Origin: Ruegeria lacuscaerulensis ITI-1157
Lineage (GTDB): Bacteria; Pseudomonadota; Alphaproteobacteria; Rhodobacterales; Rhodobacteraceae
Direction: 5' to 3'
Length of the DNA stretch: 64,000 nucleotides
NCBI GenBank assembly: GCA_000161775.1
Contig: GG704596.1
Coordinates: forward strand, 1,635,593 to 1,699,592
Below are positions 16,908-31,067 of this stretch, piece by piece; position 1 is the first letter of the stretch; every line of letters starts with the position of its first letter. The notes beneath the pieces are model-generated. The model was given only the letters and a program-made list of their open reading frames with translations. It made no database searches and was not told the DNA's origin. A program made the position numbers and the translations under genes.

Positions 16908-18425
16908 TCATACATGCGCCACCTCCATGCCATGCGCGCCGCCCATCATCAGCCCGATCTCTTCGACGGTCAGGCTGGCGGTGGGGCGCGGCGCGCTCAG
17001 GCGCCCCTCGTTCAGTGCGGCGAAACTGTCGGAAATCTCCATCAACTCGTCCAGGTCCTGGCTGATGCAGACCACGGCCGTACCCTGGGCCGCGAGGTCC
17101 AGAATAGCCTGGCGGATCGCGGCGGCCGCAGCGGCATCGACCCCCCAGGTCGGCTGGTTCACCACCAGAACCTCGGGGTTTTGCAGCACCTCGCGGCCGA
17201 TCACGAATTTCTGCAGGTTGCCGCCCGACAGCGACCGCGCGGCGTTCTCGGGGCCGGGCGTGCGGACGTCGAAGGACTTGATGATCCGCTCGGCGAAGAC
17301 CCGGGCTTCGCTCCATTTCAGAAAGCCCCGGGTTTCGAGGTTTTCCCGCACCGATCCAGTCAACAGCGCGTTCTCCGTCAGGGTCATGTTCGGTGCGGCC
17401 GCGTGGCCCAGGCGTTCCTCGGGCGCGGTCAGTACGCCCAGCTTGCGCCGTGCAGTGGGCCCCAGCCGGCCGATGGGTTGGCCGTTGAACTTGATGGCGT
17501 CGGCCGTGGTCAGGATCTCGCCGGACAGCGCACCCAGCAATTCGTCCTGCCCGTTGCCGGCGACGCCGCCGATGCCCAGAACCTCGCCCTTGCGCACGGT
17601 CAGATGTACGTTTTTCAGCGCCGTGCCGAACTCGGATGGAGACGGCACCGACAGGCCGGTTACGTCCAACGCCACCGGGCCGAACGCGCGCCCCGCGCGT
17701 TCCGGTGTCTGCAACACGGCTCCCACCATCAGCTCGGCCATGTCGCGGGCCGAGGTTTCGCTGGGCGTGCATTCCCCCACATTCCTGCCCAGCCGCAGGA
17801 TGGTGGCGTGGTCGCACAGCGTGCGGATCTCTTCCAGCTTGTGCGAGATGTACAGGATCGATGTGCCCTCCGAGCGCAGCTTCTTCAGCGTCTCGAACAG
17901 GATTTCCACCTCTTGCGGGGTCAGAACCGAGGTGGGTTCGTCCATGATCAGCAGCTTGGGGTCCTGCAGCAGGCAACGGATGATCTCGACCCGCTGGCGT
18001 TCGCCCGCGGACAGGTCGCCCACGGTCCGGTACGGATCGAGTGGCAGGCCGTAATTTTCCGAAACCTCGCGAATGCGCGCAGCCAGATCGCCCATGGGCG
18101 GCGGGTTTTCCATGCCCAGGGCAATATTCTCGGCCACGTTCAGCGCGTCGAACAGCGAGAAATGCTGGAACACCATCGCGACGCCGTCGGCGCGCGCCGC
18201 GCGCGGTTCGCTTGGGGCGTAGGGCTGGCCGCGCATCAGCATCGTGCCGCTGTCGGGCTTGACCAGCCCATAGATCATCTTGACCAGGGTGGACTTGCCG
18301 GCGCCGTTCTCGCCCAGCAGGGCATGGACTTCGCCTTCCGCGATGTCGAAGGACACATGGTCGTTGGCCACGACGCCGGGATAGGCCTTGGTCAGCCCCT
18401 GCAGGCTCAGAAGTGGAGTGGTCAC
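16908..18425 (-). CDS. ABC transporter ATP-binding protein with two nucleotide-binding domains
   Basis: A 505-residue ATPase of the sugar/nucleoside ABC class, with two NBDs in one chain. GTG 18423-18425 overlaps the xdhC stop (GTGA), so translation is coupled. NBD1 has Walker A GENGAGKST (38-46), a modified signature LSAGERQRVEI and Walker B LLIMDEPTSVL. NBD2 has the degenerate GVAGNGQDE, a canonical LSGGNLQKFVIGRE signature and LVVNQPTWGVD. This asymmetry is normal for the class. It energises the two downstream permeases and the BMP binding protein. Confidence 0.92.
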   Translation of the reverse strand: MTTPLLSLQGLTKAYPGVVANDHVSFDIAEGEVHALLGENGAGKSTLVKMIYGLVKPDSGTMLMRGQPYAPSEPRAARADGVAMVFQHFSLFDALNVAENIALGMENPPPMGDLAARIREVSENYGLPLDPYRTVGDLSAGERQRVEIIRCLLQDPKLLIMDEPTSVLTPQEVEILFETLKKLRSEGTSILYISHKLEEIRTLCDHATILRLGRNVGECTPSETSARDMAELMVGAVLQTPERAGRAFGPVALDVTGLSVPSPSEFGTALKNVHLTVRKGEVLGIGGVAGNGQDELLGALSGEILTTADAIKFNGQPIGRLGPTARRKLGVLTAPEERLGHAAAPNMTLTENALLTGSVRENLETRGFLKWSEARVFAERIIKSFDVRTPGPENAARSLSGGNLQKFVIGREVLQNPEVLVVNQPTWGVDAAAAAAIRQAILDLAAQGTAVVCISQDLDELMEISDSFAALNEGRLSAPRPTASLTVEEIGLMMGGAHGMEVAHV

Positions 18426-19357
18426 GCGCTCTGGTCCTTCTTCAAGTCGTTCTGCCGGGCGGGGCGCAGGATCTGTGCCGCCACACCGATTGCGATCATC
18501 TGCGGGTGCTTGCCCAGGGCCGGGTCCCCGATGGGGCAGGTGATCCGGCCGATCTGCGCCGGTGAATGCCCCAGCGCGGCAAGGCGCGAACGGAATCGCG
18601 CCCATTTCGTAGCCGAGCCGATCAGCCCCGCAAAGCGAAAACCGTGCGTCAGCAGCCGGTTGCACAGTTCAAGATCCAGAGTGTGGGAATAAGTCAGCAC
18701 CAGATGCTCGGCGTCATGCGGCGCGTGGCGCACCAATTCGGCGGGTTTCGCTGCAGGCACTGCCGTCACGCCCGCCGGGACCGTCTCGGGGAACCGGTCC
18801 GGCCCAGTGTCCACCCAGGTGATCGCCAGGTCGGGCAGGGGGGCCATCACATCGACCAGCGCCCGCCCCACATGGCCGGCGCCCCAGATCCACAGCTGAC
18901 GGTGGGGGCTGTGCACCGGTTCGATCATCCAGCCGTCGATTAGTTGGGGCTCGGGGCGCTGGCCCTGATTGCGGGCCTGTGCCAGCAGACGTTTCACCGA
19001 AAGCGGCATCGGCACGTCCGCGACCGGGCGGGCGATCACCTCGCGGTCCAGTCGCGCGACAGCCTCCGCGTCATAGACCTCGCTCAGCAGCGTAACGGCG
19101 CCGCCGCAGCATTGCCCAAGGTCCGGCCCCAGCGCATGTCGGGACAGCAGGCACGGGTCTTTCTGGGCCCGGGCCGCCTCGGCCGCCTGAAACTCGAGCG
19201 TGCCGCCGCCGATCGTGCCCGTCTGCCCGCCGTCCCAGACCAGCATCGCGGCGCCGACCTCGCGCGGGGACGACCCGCGTATCGCCGCGATGACCACGCG
19301 GGTCACCTTGCCGTGTTTTCTGACCGCCTCCCTCAATGCCTCCCGGTCAAATCCCAT
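18422..19357 (-). CDS. xdhC: xanthine dehydrogenase accessory protein XdhC
   Basis: A 311-residue XdhC/CoxI-family protein. It binds molybdenum cofactor, supports its sulfuration, and inserts it into xanthine dehydrogenase in the cytoplasm. The N-terminal XdhC/CoxI domain contains RGSSPREVGAAMLVW (about 27-41) and GTIGGGTLE (about 47-55). The C-terminal Rossmann-like domain begins with LWIWGAGHVGRALV and includes the LVLTYSHTLDLELC segment. Its start overlaps the xdhB stop by 1 bp and its stop overlaps the ABC ATPase start. Confidence 0.92.
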   Translation of the reverse strand: MGFDREALREAVRKHGKVTRVVIAAIRGSSPREVGAAMLVWDGGQTGTIGGGTLEFQAAEAARAQKDPCLLSRHALGPDLGQCCGGAVTLLSEVYDAEAVARLDREVIARPVADVPMPLSVKRLLAQARNQGQRPEPQLIDGWMIEPVHSPHRQLWIWGAGHVGRALVDVMAPLPDLAITWVDTGPDRFPETVPAGVTAVPAAKPAELVRHAPHDAEHLVLTYSHTLDLELCNRLLTHGFRFAGLIGSATKWARFRSRLAALGHSPAQIGRITCPIGDPALGKHPQMIAIGVAAQILRPARQNDLKKDQSA

Positions 19358-21759
19358 CAGGTGCCTCCACGCAGGCGTTGAATGGCGCGCCAGATTTCTT
19401 CGGCCGTCGCCGGAGCATTCAGGCCCGGGTATCCATCGCCACAGGCCGCCACCGCGTTCGACAGCGCCAGCCAGGCCGAGATGCCCAGCATGAAGGGCGG
19501 CTCGCCCACCGCTTTCGAGCGATAGATCGTCTCCTCGCGGTTCGCGCCGTCCCAGAGCGCCACGTTGAAGACGCCCGGCCGGTCCGAACAGGCGGGGATC
19601 TTGTAGGTCGATGGTGCGTGGGTGCGCAGCCGGCCCTTGTCGTCCCAGACCAGTTCCTCGGTCGTCAGCCAGCCCGCGCCCTGCACATAGCCGCCTTCGA
19701 CCTGCCCGATATCCAGCGCCGGATTCAGCGAGGCGCCGGCATCATGCAGGATATCCGCCCGCAGAATCCGGTTTTCCCCTGTCAGGGTGTCCACCGCCAC
19801 CTCGGTCACCGCCGCACCATAGGCGAAATAGAAGAACGGCCGCCCCTGGCCCTTGATCCGGTCCCATTCGATCTTGGGGGTCTTGTAGAACCCGGTCGCC
19901 GACAGGCTGACGCGCCCCTGATAGGCCAGCGCCGCCGCCTCGGCAAAGCTGTAGCTTTCCTCGCCCACGCTGACCCGGCCATCCGCAAAGACGACTGCCG
20001 ATGGGTCGGTCTGATGCCGCTCAGCCAAATAGGCGGCCATCCGGTCGCGGATCGTGTCACAGGCGGCCTTGACTGCCATCCCGTTCAGATCGCTGCCGGA
20101 CGAGGCCGCCGTCGCCGAGGTGTTCGGCACTTTGGCGGTATCGGTGGCAGTGATCTTGACCATCTCCAGCGGAATCCCGAACCGCGCGGCCGCGACCTGC
20201 GCCACCTTCTGGAATAGGCCCTGACCCATCTCGGTGCCGCCATGGTTCAGGTGGACCGAGCCGTCCTGGTAGACATGCACCAACGCCCCGGCCTGGTTCA
20301 GATGGGTGAGCGTGAAGGAAATTCCGAATTTGACCGGCGAAAAGGCGATGCCCTTCTTGATCACGCGGTTTTCGGCATTCCATTTCTCGACCGCCGCCTT
20401 GCGGGCTGCGTAATCGCAGGTCTCCAGCAAGGCTTCGGTCATGGCGTGCAGCTCGAAATCGGTGACTTCCATGCCGTAGGGGGTGGTGTTTCCACCCGCG
20501 GGAACGGGGCGCACCACCGAGCGGCCGGTTTCGACCGCGCCACGGCTGGTCAGGTCCTCGTGCGGATTCGGGTGGCCCAGCGGCTTGCCCCGCACCGGTT
20601 CTTCACCGCCTGCATGTGCCGGTTTATAGTAGTTTCGCCGCCGCAGCTCGACCGGGTCCAGACCCAGCTCATGCGCGGCGTGGTCCATGACGCGCTCGAT
20701 CCCCACCATGCCCTGAGGCCCGCCAAATCCGCGAAAGGCCGTGGCTGATTGCGTGTTGGTCTTAAGCCGATGGCTCTCGATCCGCGCATTGGGCAGCAGA
20801 TAGGCGTTGTCGGAATGCAGCATCGCGCGGTCGGCGACCGGCAGCGACAGGTCCTGCGCCCAGCCGCAGATGGCGTAATGCAGGAAGGAAACGCCCTGAA
20901 TATGGCCGTTTTCGTCGAAGCCGGCCTTGTAGCTGATGCGGAAGGCATGGCGTTTTCCGGTGATGACCATGTCATCATCGCGGTCATAGCGCATCTTGCA
21001 GGCCCGTCCGGTCGCCCGTGCCGCAACAGCGCAGGCCACGGCCAGCGCGTTGCCCTGGCTTTCCTTGCCGCCGAACCCGCCACCCATCCGCCGGGTTTCG
21101 ACCCGAACGGCGTTCATCGGCACGCCCAAGGCCTCGGCCACCTTGTGCTGGATTTCGGTCGGGTGCTGGGTCGAGGAATGCACCAGCATGTCGCCGCCCT
21201 CGTTCGGCACCGCCAGCGCGGCCTGGCCCTCCAGATAGAAATGCTCCTGCCCGCCGATCTCGAACGTGCCTTCGACCACATGGGCCGCCTGCGCGATGGC
21301 GGCGTCGGCATCGCCCTTGGCGTAGATGCGGGGGCCGTCCTCGAACCGGCTGTTGGCGGCCAAGGCCTCCTCGATGGTCAGGATCGGCGTTTCCTCGGAA
21401 TAGTCGATCCGGCCCAGCCGCGCCGCCTTGCGCGCCGCCAGATGGCTGGTGGCGACAACCAGAAACACGGGCTGGCCCACGTAATTCACGGTGCCGTCGG
21501 ACAGCAGCGGTTCGTCATGGATCGAAGGCGAGACGTCATTGGCAAAGGGCAGGTCCTCAGCGGTCATCACCATCACGACGCCCTCGGCGGCCTTCACCGC
21601 CGACAGGTCCATCGCCGTGATCCGGCCCTTGGCGATGGGGCTCAACCCAAAGGCCAGGTGCAGCGTGCCTTTGGGCGTCGGAATGTCATCCACGTAACGC
21701 GCGGTGCCCGACACATGCAGGGGTGCTGCGTCATGGGGCAGGGGCTTGGTCACGCTCAT
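19357..21759 (-). CDS. xdhB: xanthine dehydrogenase, molybdopterin-binding subunit
   Basis: An 800-residue large subunit of xanthine dehydrogenase, which hydroxylates hypoxanthine to xanthine and xanthine to urate. The N terminus is the a/b hammerhead domain (about 15-125). The cofactor region carries [11 protein letters not shown] (about 223-233), FRGFGGPQG and, near the C terminus, [12 protein letters not shown], whose glutamate is the catalytic base of the family. It overlaps xdhA by 4 bp. Length and motifs match the two-chain bacterial enzyme. Confidence 0.95.
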   Translation of the reverse strand: MSVTKPLPHDAAPLHVSGTARYVDDIPTPKGTLHLAFGLSPIAKGRITAMDLSAVKAAEGVVMVMTAEDLPFANDVSPSIHDEPLLSDGTVNYVGQPVFLVVATSHLAARKAARLGRIDYSEETPILTIEEALAANSRFEDGPRIYAKGDADAAIAQAAHVVEGTFEIGGQEHFYLEGQAALAVPNEGGDMLVHSSTQHPTEIQHKVAEALGVPMNAVRVETRRMGGGFGGKESQGNALAVACAVAARATGRACKMRYDRDDDMVITGKRHAFRISYKAGFDENGHIQGVSFLHYAICGWAQDLSLPVADRAMLHSDNAYLLPNARIESHRLKTNTQSATAFRGFGGPQGMVGIERVMDHAAHELGLDPVELRRRNYYKPAHAGGEEPVRGKPLGHPNPHEDLTSRGAVETGRSVVRPVPAGGNTTPYGMEVTDFELHAMTEALLETCDYAARKAAVEKWNAENRVIKKGIAFSPVKFGISFTLTHLNQAGALVHVYQDGSVHLNHGGTEMGQGLFQKVAQVAAARFGIPLEMVKITATDTAKVPNTSATAASSGSDLNGMAVKAACDTIRDRMAAYLAERHQTDPSAVVFADGRVSVGEESYSFAEAAALAYQGRVSLSATGFYKTPKIEWDRIKGQGRPFFYFAYGAAVTEVAVDTLTGENRILRADILHDAGASLNPALDIGQVEGGYVQGAGWLTTEELVWDDKGRLRTHAPSTYKIPACSDRPGVFNVALWDGANREETIYRSKAVGEPPFMLGISAWLALSNAVAACGDGYPGLNAPATAEEIWRAIQRLRGGT

Positions 21760-23117
21760 GCCGATACCTCCATCACGTTGGTCAACTCGCCCTGATCCTC
21801 GGCAAAATACCGTTCCAGCATCGCCCTGGCGGTCTCCAGCCGGTATTCGGCCGAGGCGCGCATGTCGGTCAGCGGCGTGAAATCCCTGTCAAACGCCGGC
21901 AGCGCGGCCTGAACGGTCTCATGCGTCCACGCCTTGCCGACCAAGGCGGCCTCGACCGCCGCGGCGCGTTTCGGAATGCCCGCCATGCCGCCAAACGCAA
22001 TCCGCGCCTGCGCCACGACGCCGTCCGAAACGATTATGTTGAAACAGCCGCATACGGCCGAGATATCCTGATCGAACCGCTTGCTCAGCTTGTAGCATTT
22101 CAGCCGGTCCGCCTGGCGCGGGAAACTGACCGCCTCGACGAACTCGCCCGGCGCGCGGTCCTGTTTACCATAATCCAGAAAGAAATCCTCCAGCGGGATC
22201 GACCGCCGCGCATCGCCCTTGCGCAGATGCAGCGTCGCCCCCAGCGCGATCAGCGCGGGCGGGTTGTCCCCGATGGGCGAGCCGTTCGCGATGTTGCCGC
22301 CCACCGTGGCCGCATGGCGCACCTGCACGCTGGCATAGCGCCGGATCATCTCGGCATAGGACGGGTGCAGATCGGCCATCGCCGCGCCCATGCGGTTCAT
22401 GTCCAGCATCGCGCCGATGCGCACCTCGTCTTCGGTAATCGAGATCTCCTTCAGATCGTCGCAACCGCCCAGAAAGATCACCGGGTCCAGATCGCGCAAC
22501 TGCTTGGTCACCCACAGGCCGACATCGGTTGCGCCCGCCACAAGGGTGGCATCGGGGTGCGCTGCATAAACCTCGGCCAGCTCGTCGGACGAGCGCGGCA
22601 TCATCGGCGAGGCGGGTTCGACCGCCACCGGCTTGTCCTTGACCCAGACCGGCACGGGCTGGTCTTCGACGGCCTTTGCCGCGCGGATGATCGGCGCGTA
22701 GCCCGTGCAGCGGCACAGGTTGCCGGCCAGCTGCGTGTCGTGATCGGTCGCGCCATTGGCGTGGCTGGCCACCATCGACATCACGAAACCCGGCGTGCAG
22801 AACCCGCATTGCGAGCCGTGATGCTCGACCATCGCCTGCTGCACCGGGTGCATCTGGCCATCGGGCCCGCTCGCGCCCTCGACGGTGCGCACCGCCTTGC
22901 CATGCAGCTGCGGCAGGAACAGGATGCAGGAATTCAGCGCCTTGGCGCCACATTCATCCGTCACCATGACCGTGCAGGCCCCGCAATCGCCCTCGTTGCA
23001 GCCTTCCTTGGTGCCGGTCAGGCCGCGATCCTCGCGCAGCCAATCCAGCAATGTGGCCGTCGGATCGACATCCGCCAGCTCCACTGTCTCTCCGTTCAGA
23101 AGAAACGTGATGTTCAT
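21756..23117 (-). CDS. xdhA: xanthine dehydrogenase, FAD/2Fe-2S subunit
   Basis: A 453-residue small subunit. Residues 1-80 form the plant-type 2Fe-2S domain with C40, C45 and C48 in [12 protein letters not shown] and a fourth cysteine at C63. Next is the all-helical 2Fe-2S domain ([14 protein letters not shown] and GNLCRCTGY). The FAD domain follows, with [11 protein letters not shown] and [15 protein letters not shown]. It is the first gene of the purine operon; no strong Shine-Dalgarno is visible before ATG 23115-23117. Confidence 0.95.
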   Translation of the reverse strand: MNITFLLNGETVELADVDPTATLLDWLREDRGLTGTKEGCNEGDCGACTVMVTDECGAKALNSCILFLPQLHGKAVRTVEGASGPDGQMHPVQQAMVEHHGSQCGFCTPGFVMSMVASHANGATDHDTQLAGNLCRCTGYAPIIRAAKAVEDQPVPVWVKDKPVAVEPASPMMPRSSDELAEVYAAHPDATLVAGATDVGLWVTKQLRDLDPVIFLGGCDDLKEISITEDEVRIGAMLDMNRMGAAMADLHPSYAEMIRRYASVQVRHAATVGGNIANGSPIGDNPPALIALGATLHLRKGDARRSIPLEDFFLDYGKQDRAPGEFVEAVSFPRQADRLKCYKLSKRFDQDISAVCGCFNIIVSDGVVAQARIAFGGMAGIPKRAAAVEAALVGKAWTHETVQAALPAFDRDFTPLTDMRASAEYRLETARAMLERYFAEDQGELTNVMEVSA

Positions 23118-23461
23118 TCTTGAAACCCGTCGCGTTACCCTGTTGCGCCCATGGGTGCCTCTGTCTCGATGCGACGTAGAGAAAGAAGCGGGCTTGTAGC
23201 TTGCCGAAAGATGTTAGAAACAGTGCCCGCCGGCTGGCAAGAAAAACCGCCGGAGGAATGCATCATTCCAATTCGGCCGCAAAGGTGCGGATTGCGCCTG
23301 ATTGGGTCAACATTCTGAAACATAAAGGGTTTTCCCCTTGTCTTCCCGGCCGGGGCTGAAGCACCTTCTGAAATATCCGAATAATCTCTGACCATTGTTT
23401 GGGCAACCCGCGAATATCGTTGTGCCTTTTGCCCGGACGCCGAGTGCGATAGCCTGCGCGC
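23118..23461. other. divergent intergenic region between xdhA and dnaE
   Basis: 344 bases with no convincing gene. It must hold the promoters of the purine operon (leftward) and dnaE (rightward). A hairpin-prone GCCCGCCGGCTGGC stretch lies near 23226-23239, and CCCGGCCGGGG occurs near 23346-23356. No clear regulator palindrome was recognised. Confidence 0.5.
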
Positions 23462-26962
<3,501 letters not shown>

Positions 26963-26969
26963 CGCCCCT

Positions 26970-27164
26970 TCAGTAATGCGGCGGGCGCTCGTCTCCCAGA
27001 ACGACCCCGCCGGACCCTTCCTGCGCACGTTCGGCCTCGCGCTGCATCAGCATCGCCACGTGGCGGGTCAGGCGGTCGATCTCGTCCTGCTGTTTGGCGA
27101 CGACCATGCTCAGGTCGTCCACTGTGCGGATCAGATGGGCGATTTTCTCTTCCAGATGCTGCAT
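26970..27164 (-). CDS. slyX: SlyX family protein
   Basis: A 64-residue protein that is almost entirely one coiled coil (residues 1-45, LEEKIAHLIRTVDDLSMVV...) and ends in the conserved SlyX tail PPHY. SlyX is a small conserved cytoplasmic protein of unknown function. It is convergent with dnaE and divergent from hisS. Confidence 0.9.
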   Translation of the reverse strand: MQHLEEKIAHLIRTVDDLSMVVAKQQDEIDRLTRHVAMLMQREAERAQEGSGGVVLGDERPPHY

Positions 27165-27292
27165 CGCTGGGGCTCCTTTGATCTGGTGCGGTCATACCGC
27201 TGTGGCGCACGCAATGCCAGCGCTGGCTTGCCCCGACCCAGACCATGGGATAGACCGCGCGCGCAAGTGATGAAATCCCAAGGACGCCCCAC

Positions 27293-28780
27293 ATGGCCAA
27301 GCCCAAGAAACAGCCCCGCCCCAAGGCCGTCACGCCGAAAGGGTTCCGCGACTATTTCGGCCAGGAAGTCACGCAGCGCACCGAGATGCTGCGGACGATT
27401 GCGGACGTCTATCATCGCTATGGGTTTGATGCGCTGGAAAGCAGCGCCGTGGAAACGGTCGAGGCGCTGGGCAAGTTCCTGCCCGATGTCGATCGCCCCA
27501 ACGAAGGCGTGTTCGCCTGGCAGGAGATTGACGAGGGCGGCAACGGCGACTGGATGGCGTTGCGCTATGACCTGACCGCGCCGCTGGCCCGGGTCTATGC
27601 CCAGCATCGCAATGACCTGCCCACGCCTTATCGCCGCTATGCGATGGGTCCGGTCTGGCGCAACGAAAAGCCGGGGCCGGGGCGGTATCGCCAGTTCTAT
27701 CAGTGTGATGCGGATACGGTCGGTTCGGCCAGCATGGCCGCCGATGCCGAAATCTGCGCCATGCTGTCGGATACGCTGGAGACCGTGGGCATCCCGCGCG
27801 GCGACTATCTGGTGCGGGTCAACAACCGCAAGGTTCTGAACGGTGTGCTCGAGGCCATGGGCCTGGGCGAAGACGCCGCAGCCCGCGATGACGTTCTGCG
27901 CACCATCGACAAGTTCGACAAGGTGGGCGAGCAGGGCGTGCGCGAGTTGCTGACCAAGGGCCGGCTGGACGCCTCGGGCGCGTTCATTGACGGGGTGGGC
28001 CTGTCCGACGATCAGGCCGAGCCGGTGATCGCTTTCCTGACCTCGAAAGCCGATGATGCCGCCGGAACGCTGGCCAACCTGCGCGCGGCCGTGGGCGACA
28101 GCAAGATCGGCGCCGAAGGCATCTCCGAGTTGGAACAGATCGGCGAGTTGCTGGCCGTGGGCGGCTATGGTGCTGATCGCATCCAGATCGACCCCTCGGT
28201 CGTGCGAGGACTGGGATACTACACAGGCCCGGTCTACGAGGCCGAGCTGACCTTCGAGATCTTCGACGAAAAGGGCCGCAAGCGGCAGTTCGGGTCGGTC
28301 TCGGGCGGCGGGCGCTATGATGATTTGGTCAAGCGTTTCACCGGACAGGAAGTGCCGGCGACCGGTGTGTCGATCGGCGTCGACCGGTTGCTGGCCGCGC
28401 TGCGCGAGAAAGGGCGGATCAAGTCACATGACACCGGGCCGGTCGTCGTGACCGTGATGGACCGGGACCGTATGGCCGACTATCAGGCGATGGTGGCCGA
28501 ACTGCGCAATGCCGGCATCCGCGCCGAGGTCTACCTGGGCAACCCCAAGAATTTCGGCAATCAGCTGAAATACGCCGACAAGCGGAACTCGCCCGTCGCG
28601 GTGATCGAGGGCGGGGACGAGAAGGACCGCGGCGTGGTTCAGATCAAGGACCTGATCCTGGGCGCCAAGATCGCCGAGAGCGCCACGCTTGAGGAATGGA
28701 AGGAACGCCCCAGCCAGTTCGAGGTACCGCGCGCCGATCTGGTCGCCAAGGTGCGCGAAATTCTGGACAGTCAGGACTGA
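27293..28780 (+). CDS. hisS: histidyl-tRNA synthetase
   Basis: A 495-residue class II aminoacyl-tRNA synthetase. The N-terminal basic lead ([12 protein letters not shown]) precedes [11 protein letters not shown]. The class II motif 2 region is [28 protein letters not shown]; the histidine-specific [11 protein letters not shown] and [14 protein letters not shown] (motif 3) follow. The anticodon-binding domain is at about 385-495. It is the first gene of a run with hisZ (3 bases later) and hisG, linking tRNA charging and histidine synthesis; HisZ is itself a HisS paralogue. Confidence 0.96.
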   Translation: MAKPKKQPRPKAVTPKGFRDYFGQEVTQRTEMLRTIADVYHRYGFDALESSAVETVEALGKFLPDVDRPNEGVFAWQEIDEGGNGDWMALRYDLTAPLARVYAQHRNDLPTPYRRYAMGPVWRNEKPGPGRYRQFYQCDADTVGSASMAADAEICAMLSDTLETVGIPRGDYLVRVNNRKVLNGVLEAMGLGEDAAARDDVLRTIDKFDKVGEQGVRELLTKGRLDASGAFIDGVGLSDDQAEPVIAFLTSKADDAAGTLANLRAAVGDSKIGAEGISELEQIGELLAVGGYGADRIQIDPSVVRGLGYYTGPVYEAELTFEIFDEKGRKRQFGSVSGGGRYDDLVKRFTGQEVPATGVSIGVDRLLAALREKGRIKSHDTGPVVVTVMDRDRMADYQAMVAELRNAGIRAEVYLGNPKNFGNQLKYADKRNSPVAVIEGGDEKDRGVVQIKDLILGAKIAESATLEEWKERPSQFEVPRADLVAKVREILDSQD

Positions 28781-28783
28781 GCC

Positions 28784-29872
28784 ATGCCCAACCGATCCCA
28801 GATCCAGGCCCGGGCCGCGATGATGCGCGTGCGCTTCGAGGCCGCCGGGGCGCAGGTCGTCGACCCGCCGCTGCTGCAATCGGCCGAAACGCTGCTGGAC
28901 CTCTACGGCGAGGATATCCGCGCGCGCGCCTATGTCACCTCGGACGCGCTGCGCGGCGAACAGATGCTGCGCCCGGATTTCACCCTGCCGGTGGTGCAGA
29001 TGCACATGCGCGACGGGGCCGAACCGGCGCGTTATACCTATTCGGGCGAGGTGTTCCGCCGTCAGGAACATGACCCCGACCGCGCCAATGAATACATCCA
29101 GGTGGGCTACGAGGTCTTTGACCGCGACGATCCGGCAGGGGCCGATGCCGAGGTATTCTCGCTATTTGCCCTGCAATTGCGGGGTCTGCCGTTGCGCGCG
29201 GCGACCGGGGACATCGGCATTCTGACCGCAGCCGTTCAGGGCCTGCGCACCTCCGACCAACGCAAGGCCGCGCTGATGCGCCACCTGTGGCGTCCGCGCC
29301 GGTTCCGGGCTCTGCTGGACCGGTTCGCGGGCCGCAAGCCCGAACCGGACCACCGCGCCGCGTTGCTCGGGGCGGCCGACCCGATGGCCTGCGACGCGCC
29401 GATGATCGGCAAGCGCCGACCGGCCGAGATCGCCGCCCGCATCGCCGCCCTGCGCGCCGACCGCGACACACCGCCGATTTCCGACACGGAAATGGCCGGG
29501 CTGGACGCGCTGCTGGGCGTGCGCGAGACCATGCCCTATGCGCTGGAGCATCTGCGCGACATCGCCGTCGATCTGCCCCAGATCACCCCCGCACTGGACC
29601 GGCTCGAGGCGCGGATCGCCGCCCTGCAGGCGCGTGGCGTCGATGTCAGCAAGCTGGATTTCGAGGCCTCGTATGGGCGCACCTCGATGGAATATTACGA
29701 CGGGTTCGTTTTCGGCTTCTACGCCGAGCGCCGCCCCGACCTGCCGCCCATCGCCACCGGCGGGCGCTATGACGCGCTGACGCGGCGGTTGGGCAACGGG
29801 GCCGAGATCCCGGCGGTGGGTGGCGTGCTGCGCCCCGACCTGATGCTGGAAATCGAGGAGGCGGTCCGATGA
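28784..29872 (+). CDS. hisZ: ATP phosphoribosyltransferase regulatory subunit
   Basis: A 362-residue HisS-like protein without tRNA-charging function. It forms the hetero-octamer with short HisG and is needed for its activity and histidine feedback. Class II-like motifs remain (LRPDFTLPVVQMHMRDG, TYSGEVFRRQEHDPDR), but the anticodon domain is absent, which identifies HisZ rather than HisS. It overlaps hisG by 4 bp. Confidence 0.94.
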   Translation: MPNRSQIQARAAMMRVRFEAAGAQVVDPPLLQSAETLLDLYGEDIRARAYVTSDALRGEQMLRPDFTLPVVQMHMRDGAEPARYTYSGEVFRRQEHDPDRANEYIQVGYEVFDRDDPAGADAEVFSLFALQLRGLPLRAATGDIGILTAAVQGLRTSDQRKAALMRHLWRPRRFRALLDRFAGRKPEPDHRAALLGAADPMACDAPMIGKRRPAEIAARIAALRADRDTPPISDTEMAGLDALLGVRETMPYALEHLRDIAVDLPQITPALDRLEARIAALQARGVDVSKLDFEASYGRTSMEYYDGFVFGFYAERRPDLPPIATGGRYDALTRRLGNGAEIPAVGGVLRPDLMLEIEEAVR

Positions 29873-30558
29873 CCCTGAAGCTGGGCGTGCCGTCCAAGGG
29901 GCGGCTGATGGAGAAAACCTTTGCCTGGTTCGCCCGCCACGGGATCGAGCTGTCGCGCGCCGGGTCCGACCGGGAATACGCAGGCAAGGTGGACGGGATC
30001 GAGGATGTCTCGCTGATCCTGCTGTCGGCCGGAGAGATCCCGCGCGAACTGGCTGCCGGGCGGATTCACCTGGGCGTGACAGGCACCGACCTGGTGCACG
30101 AGAAACTGCCGCGCTGGGAACAGCAGGTCGAAGAAATCGCGCCGCTGGGCTTTGGCCAGGCCGATCTGGTGATCGCGGTTCCGGCCTGCTGGGTCGATGT
30201 CGAGACGCTGGATGACCTGGACGCCGCCGCTGCCGCCTTTCGCGCCACGCATGGGCACCGCCTGCGGATCGCCACCAAGTACCACCGCCTGGTGCGCGAG
30301 TTCCTGACCGATTCCGGGGTTGCCGATTATACGCTGGTCGACAGCCAGGGGGCGACCGAAGGCACGGTGATGAACGAAACCGCTGAGGCGATCGCCGACA
30401 TCACCTCGACCGGTGAGACCCTGCGCGCCAACCACCTCAAGATCCTGTCGGACGGGTTGATCCTGCAATCGCAGGCCACTTTGTGGCGCAGCCGGGTTGC
30501 GGAGTACGGCGCCGCGGAAAAGGCCGCCCTGGCAGAAGTGTTGCGCCGTCTGGGCTGA
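29869..30558 (+). CDS. hisG: ATP phosphoribosyltransferase catalytic subunit, short form
   Basis: A 229-residue HisG catalysing the first step of histidine synthesis, ATP plus PRPP. It has the short-form layout, lacking the C-terminal regulatory ACT-like domain, so it depends on HisZ. Family motifs include GVPSKGRLMEK (about 5-15), LGVTGTDLV and the PRPP loop near DSQGATEGTVMNETAEAIADI, here spread over about 160-182. Start ATG 29869 is inside the end of hisZ. Confidence 0.95.
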   Translation: MTLKLGVPSKGRLMEKTFAWFARHGIELSRAGSDREYAGKVDGIEDVSLILLSAGEIPRELAAGRIHLGVTGTDLVHEKLPRWEQQVEEIAPLGFGQADLVIAVPACWVDVETLDDLDAAAAAFRATHGHRLRIATKYHRLVREFLTDSGVADYTLVDSQGATEGTVMNETAEAIADITSTGETLRANHLKILSDGLILQSQATLWRSRVAEYGAAEKAALAEVLRRLG

Positions 30559-30560
30559 GG

Positions 30561-30992
30561 TCAGAGCACGCCGATCTCGGCCAGCGCGCGGTTCAGATCC
30601 TCGGGCAGGGCGTCGTCCTGCGCGCGGCTTTCGGGCAGGTCTGCGGGGCTGTCCTCGGGTTTCAGATAGCGCCAGCCCTGAAACGGCCGTTTCTGCGCGC
30701 CCTGGGTGCGGTGGACCTGAGGGTCCAGCACGATGGCGCAGCGGCGGATGCCGTCCTCACCCGTCACCTCGTCCAGCCGCAAGATGCGCTGGCGGCACTG
30801 GATGACACCCTTGATGACCCAGAAGATCGACCCGCCGTTCAGAATCTCGGCCTCGCGCTTGGGCCACATGCGGGTGATGTGGCGGGGCAGGCCGTCCGCA
30901 AAGCGCTGGCGATAGCTGTCCTGCCAGGCGATCAGGCTGTCCACGCTCTCGGATCCGACCGAGAGTTTCACGAGGTTGATGTATTTATCCAC
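30561..30992 (-). CDS. DUF1489 family protein
   Basis: A 143-residue cytoplasmic protein. GTG 30990-30992 is chosen because family members begin with the conserved INLVKLSVGSESVDSL pattern almost at the N terminus; a longer frame would add eight poor residues. Other hallmarks are RMWPKRE, GGSIFWVIKG and QGWRYL. Function unknown; the family is widespread in Alphaproteobacteria. It is convergent with hisG (2-base gap) and divergent from nrdJ. Confidence 0.85.
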   Translation of the reverse strand: MDKYINLVKLSVGSESVDSLIAWQDSYRQRFADGLPRHITRMWPKREAEILNGGSIFWVIKGVIQCRQRILRLDEVTGEDGIRRCAIVLDPQVHRTQGAQKRPFQGWRYLKPEDSPADLPESRAQDDALPEDLNRALAEIGVL

Positions 30993-31020
30993 AGCTTTCC
31001 CACAGAGTCGTCCCAAGGGC

Positions 31021-31067
31021 TATCTTTATATTGTAGCTTACCGTTGCGCGCTATCAAGCTGTTGTGG
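31021..31067 (+). promoter_or_regulatory. candidate tandem NrdR boxes and promoter for nrdJ
   Basis: Two 16-base elements, 31021-31036 (TATCTTTATATTGTAG) and 31052-31067 (TATCAAGCTGTTGTGG), share TATC at the left and TTGT-purine-G at the right. Their start-to-start distance is exactly 31 bases, the three-helical-turn spacing of NrdR box pairs. The first matches the NrdR consensus ACACTATATATTGTGT at about 10 of 16 positions, the second at about 8. A plausible promoter follows: TTGTGG at 31062-31067, 16-base spacer, TCTAAT at 31084-31089. The second box would thus cover the -35 region, as expected for repression. Confidence 0.5.

Noticed and set aside
15951..18692. A 913-codon open frame on the plus strand opposite the ABC transporter genes
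   Set aside because: It is antisense to three well-supported genes, with His/Arg/Gln-rich composition typical of GC-rich shadow frames and no domain pattern.
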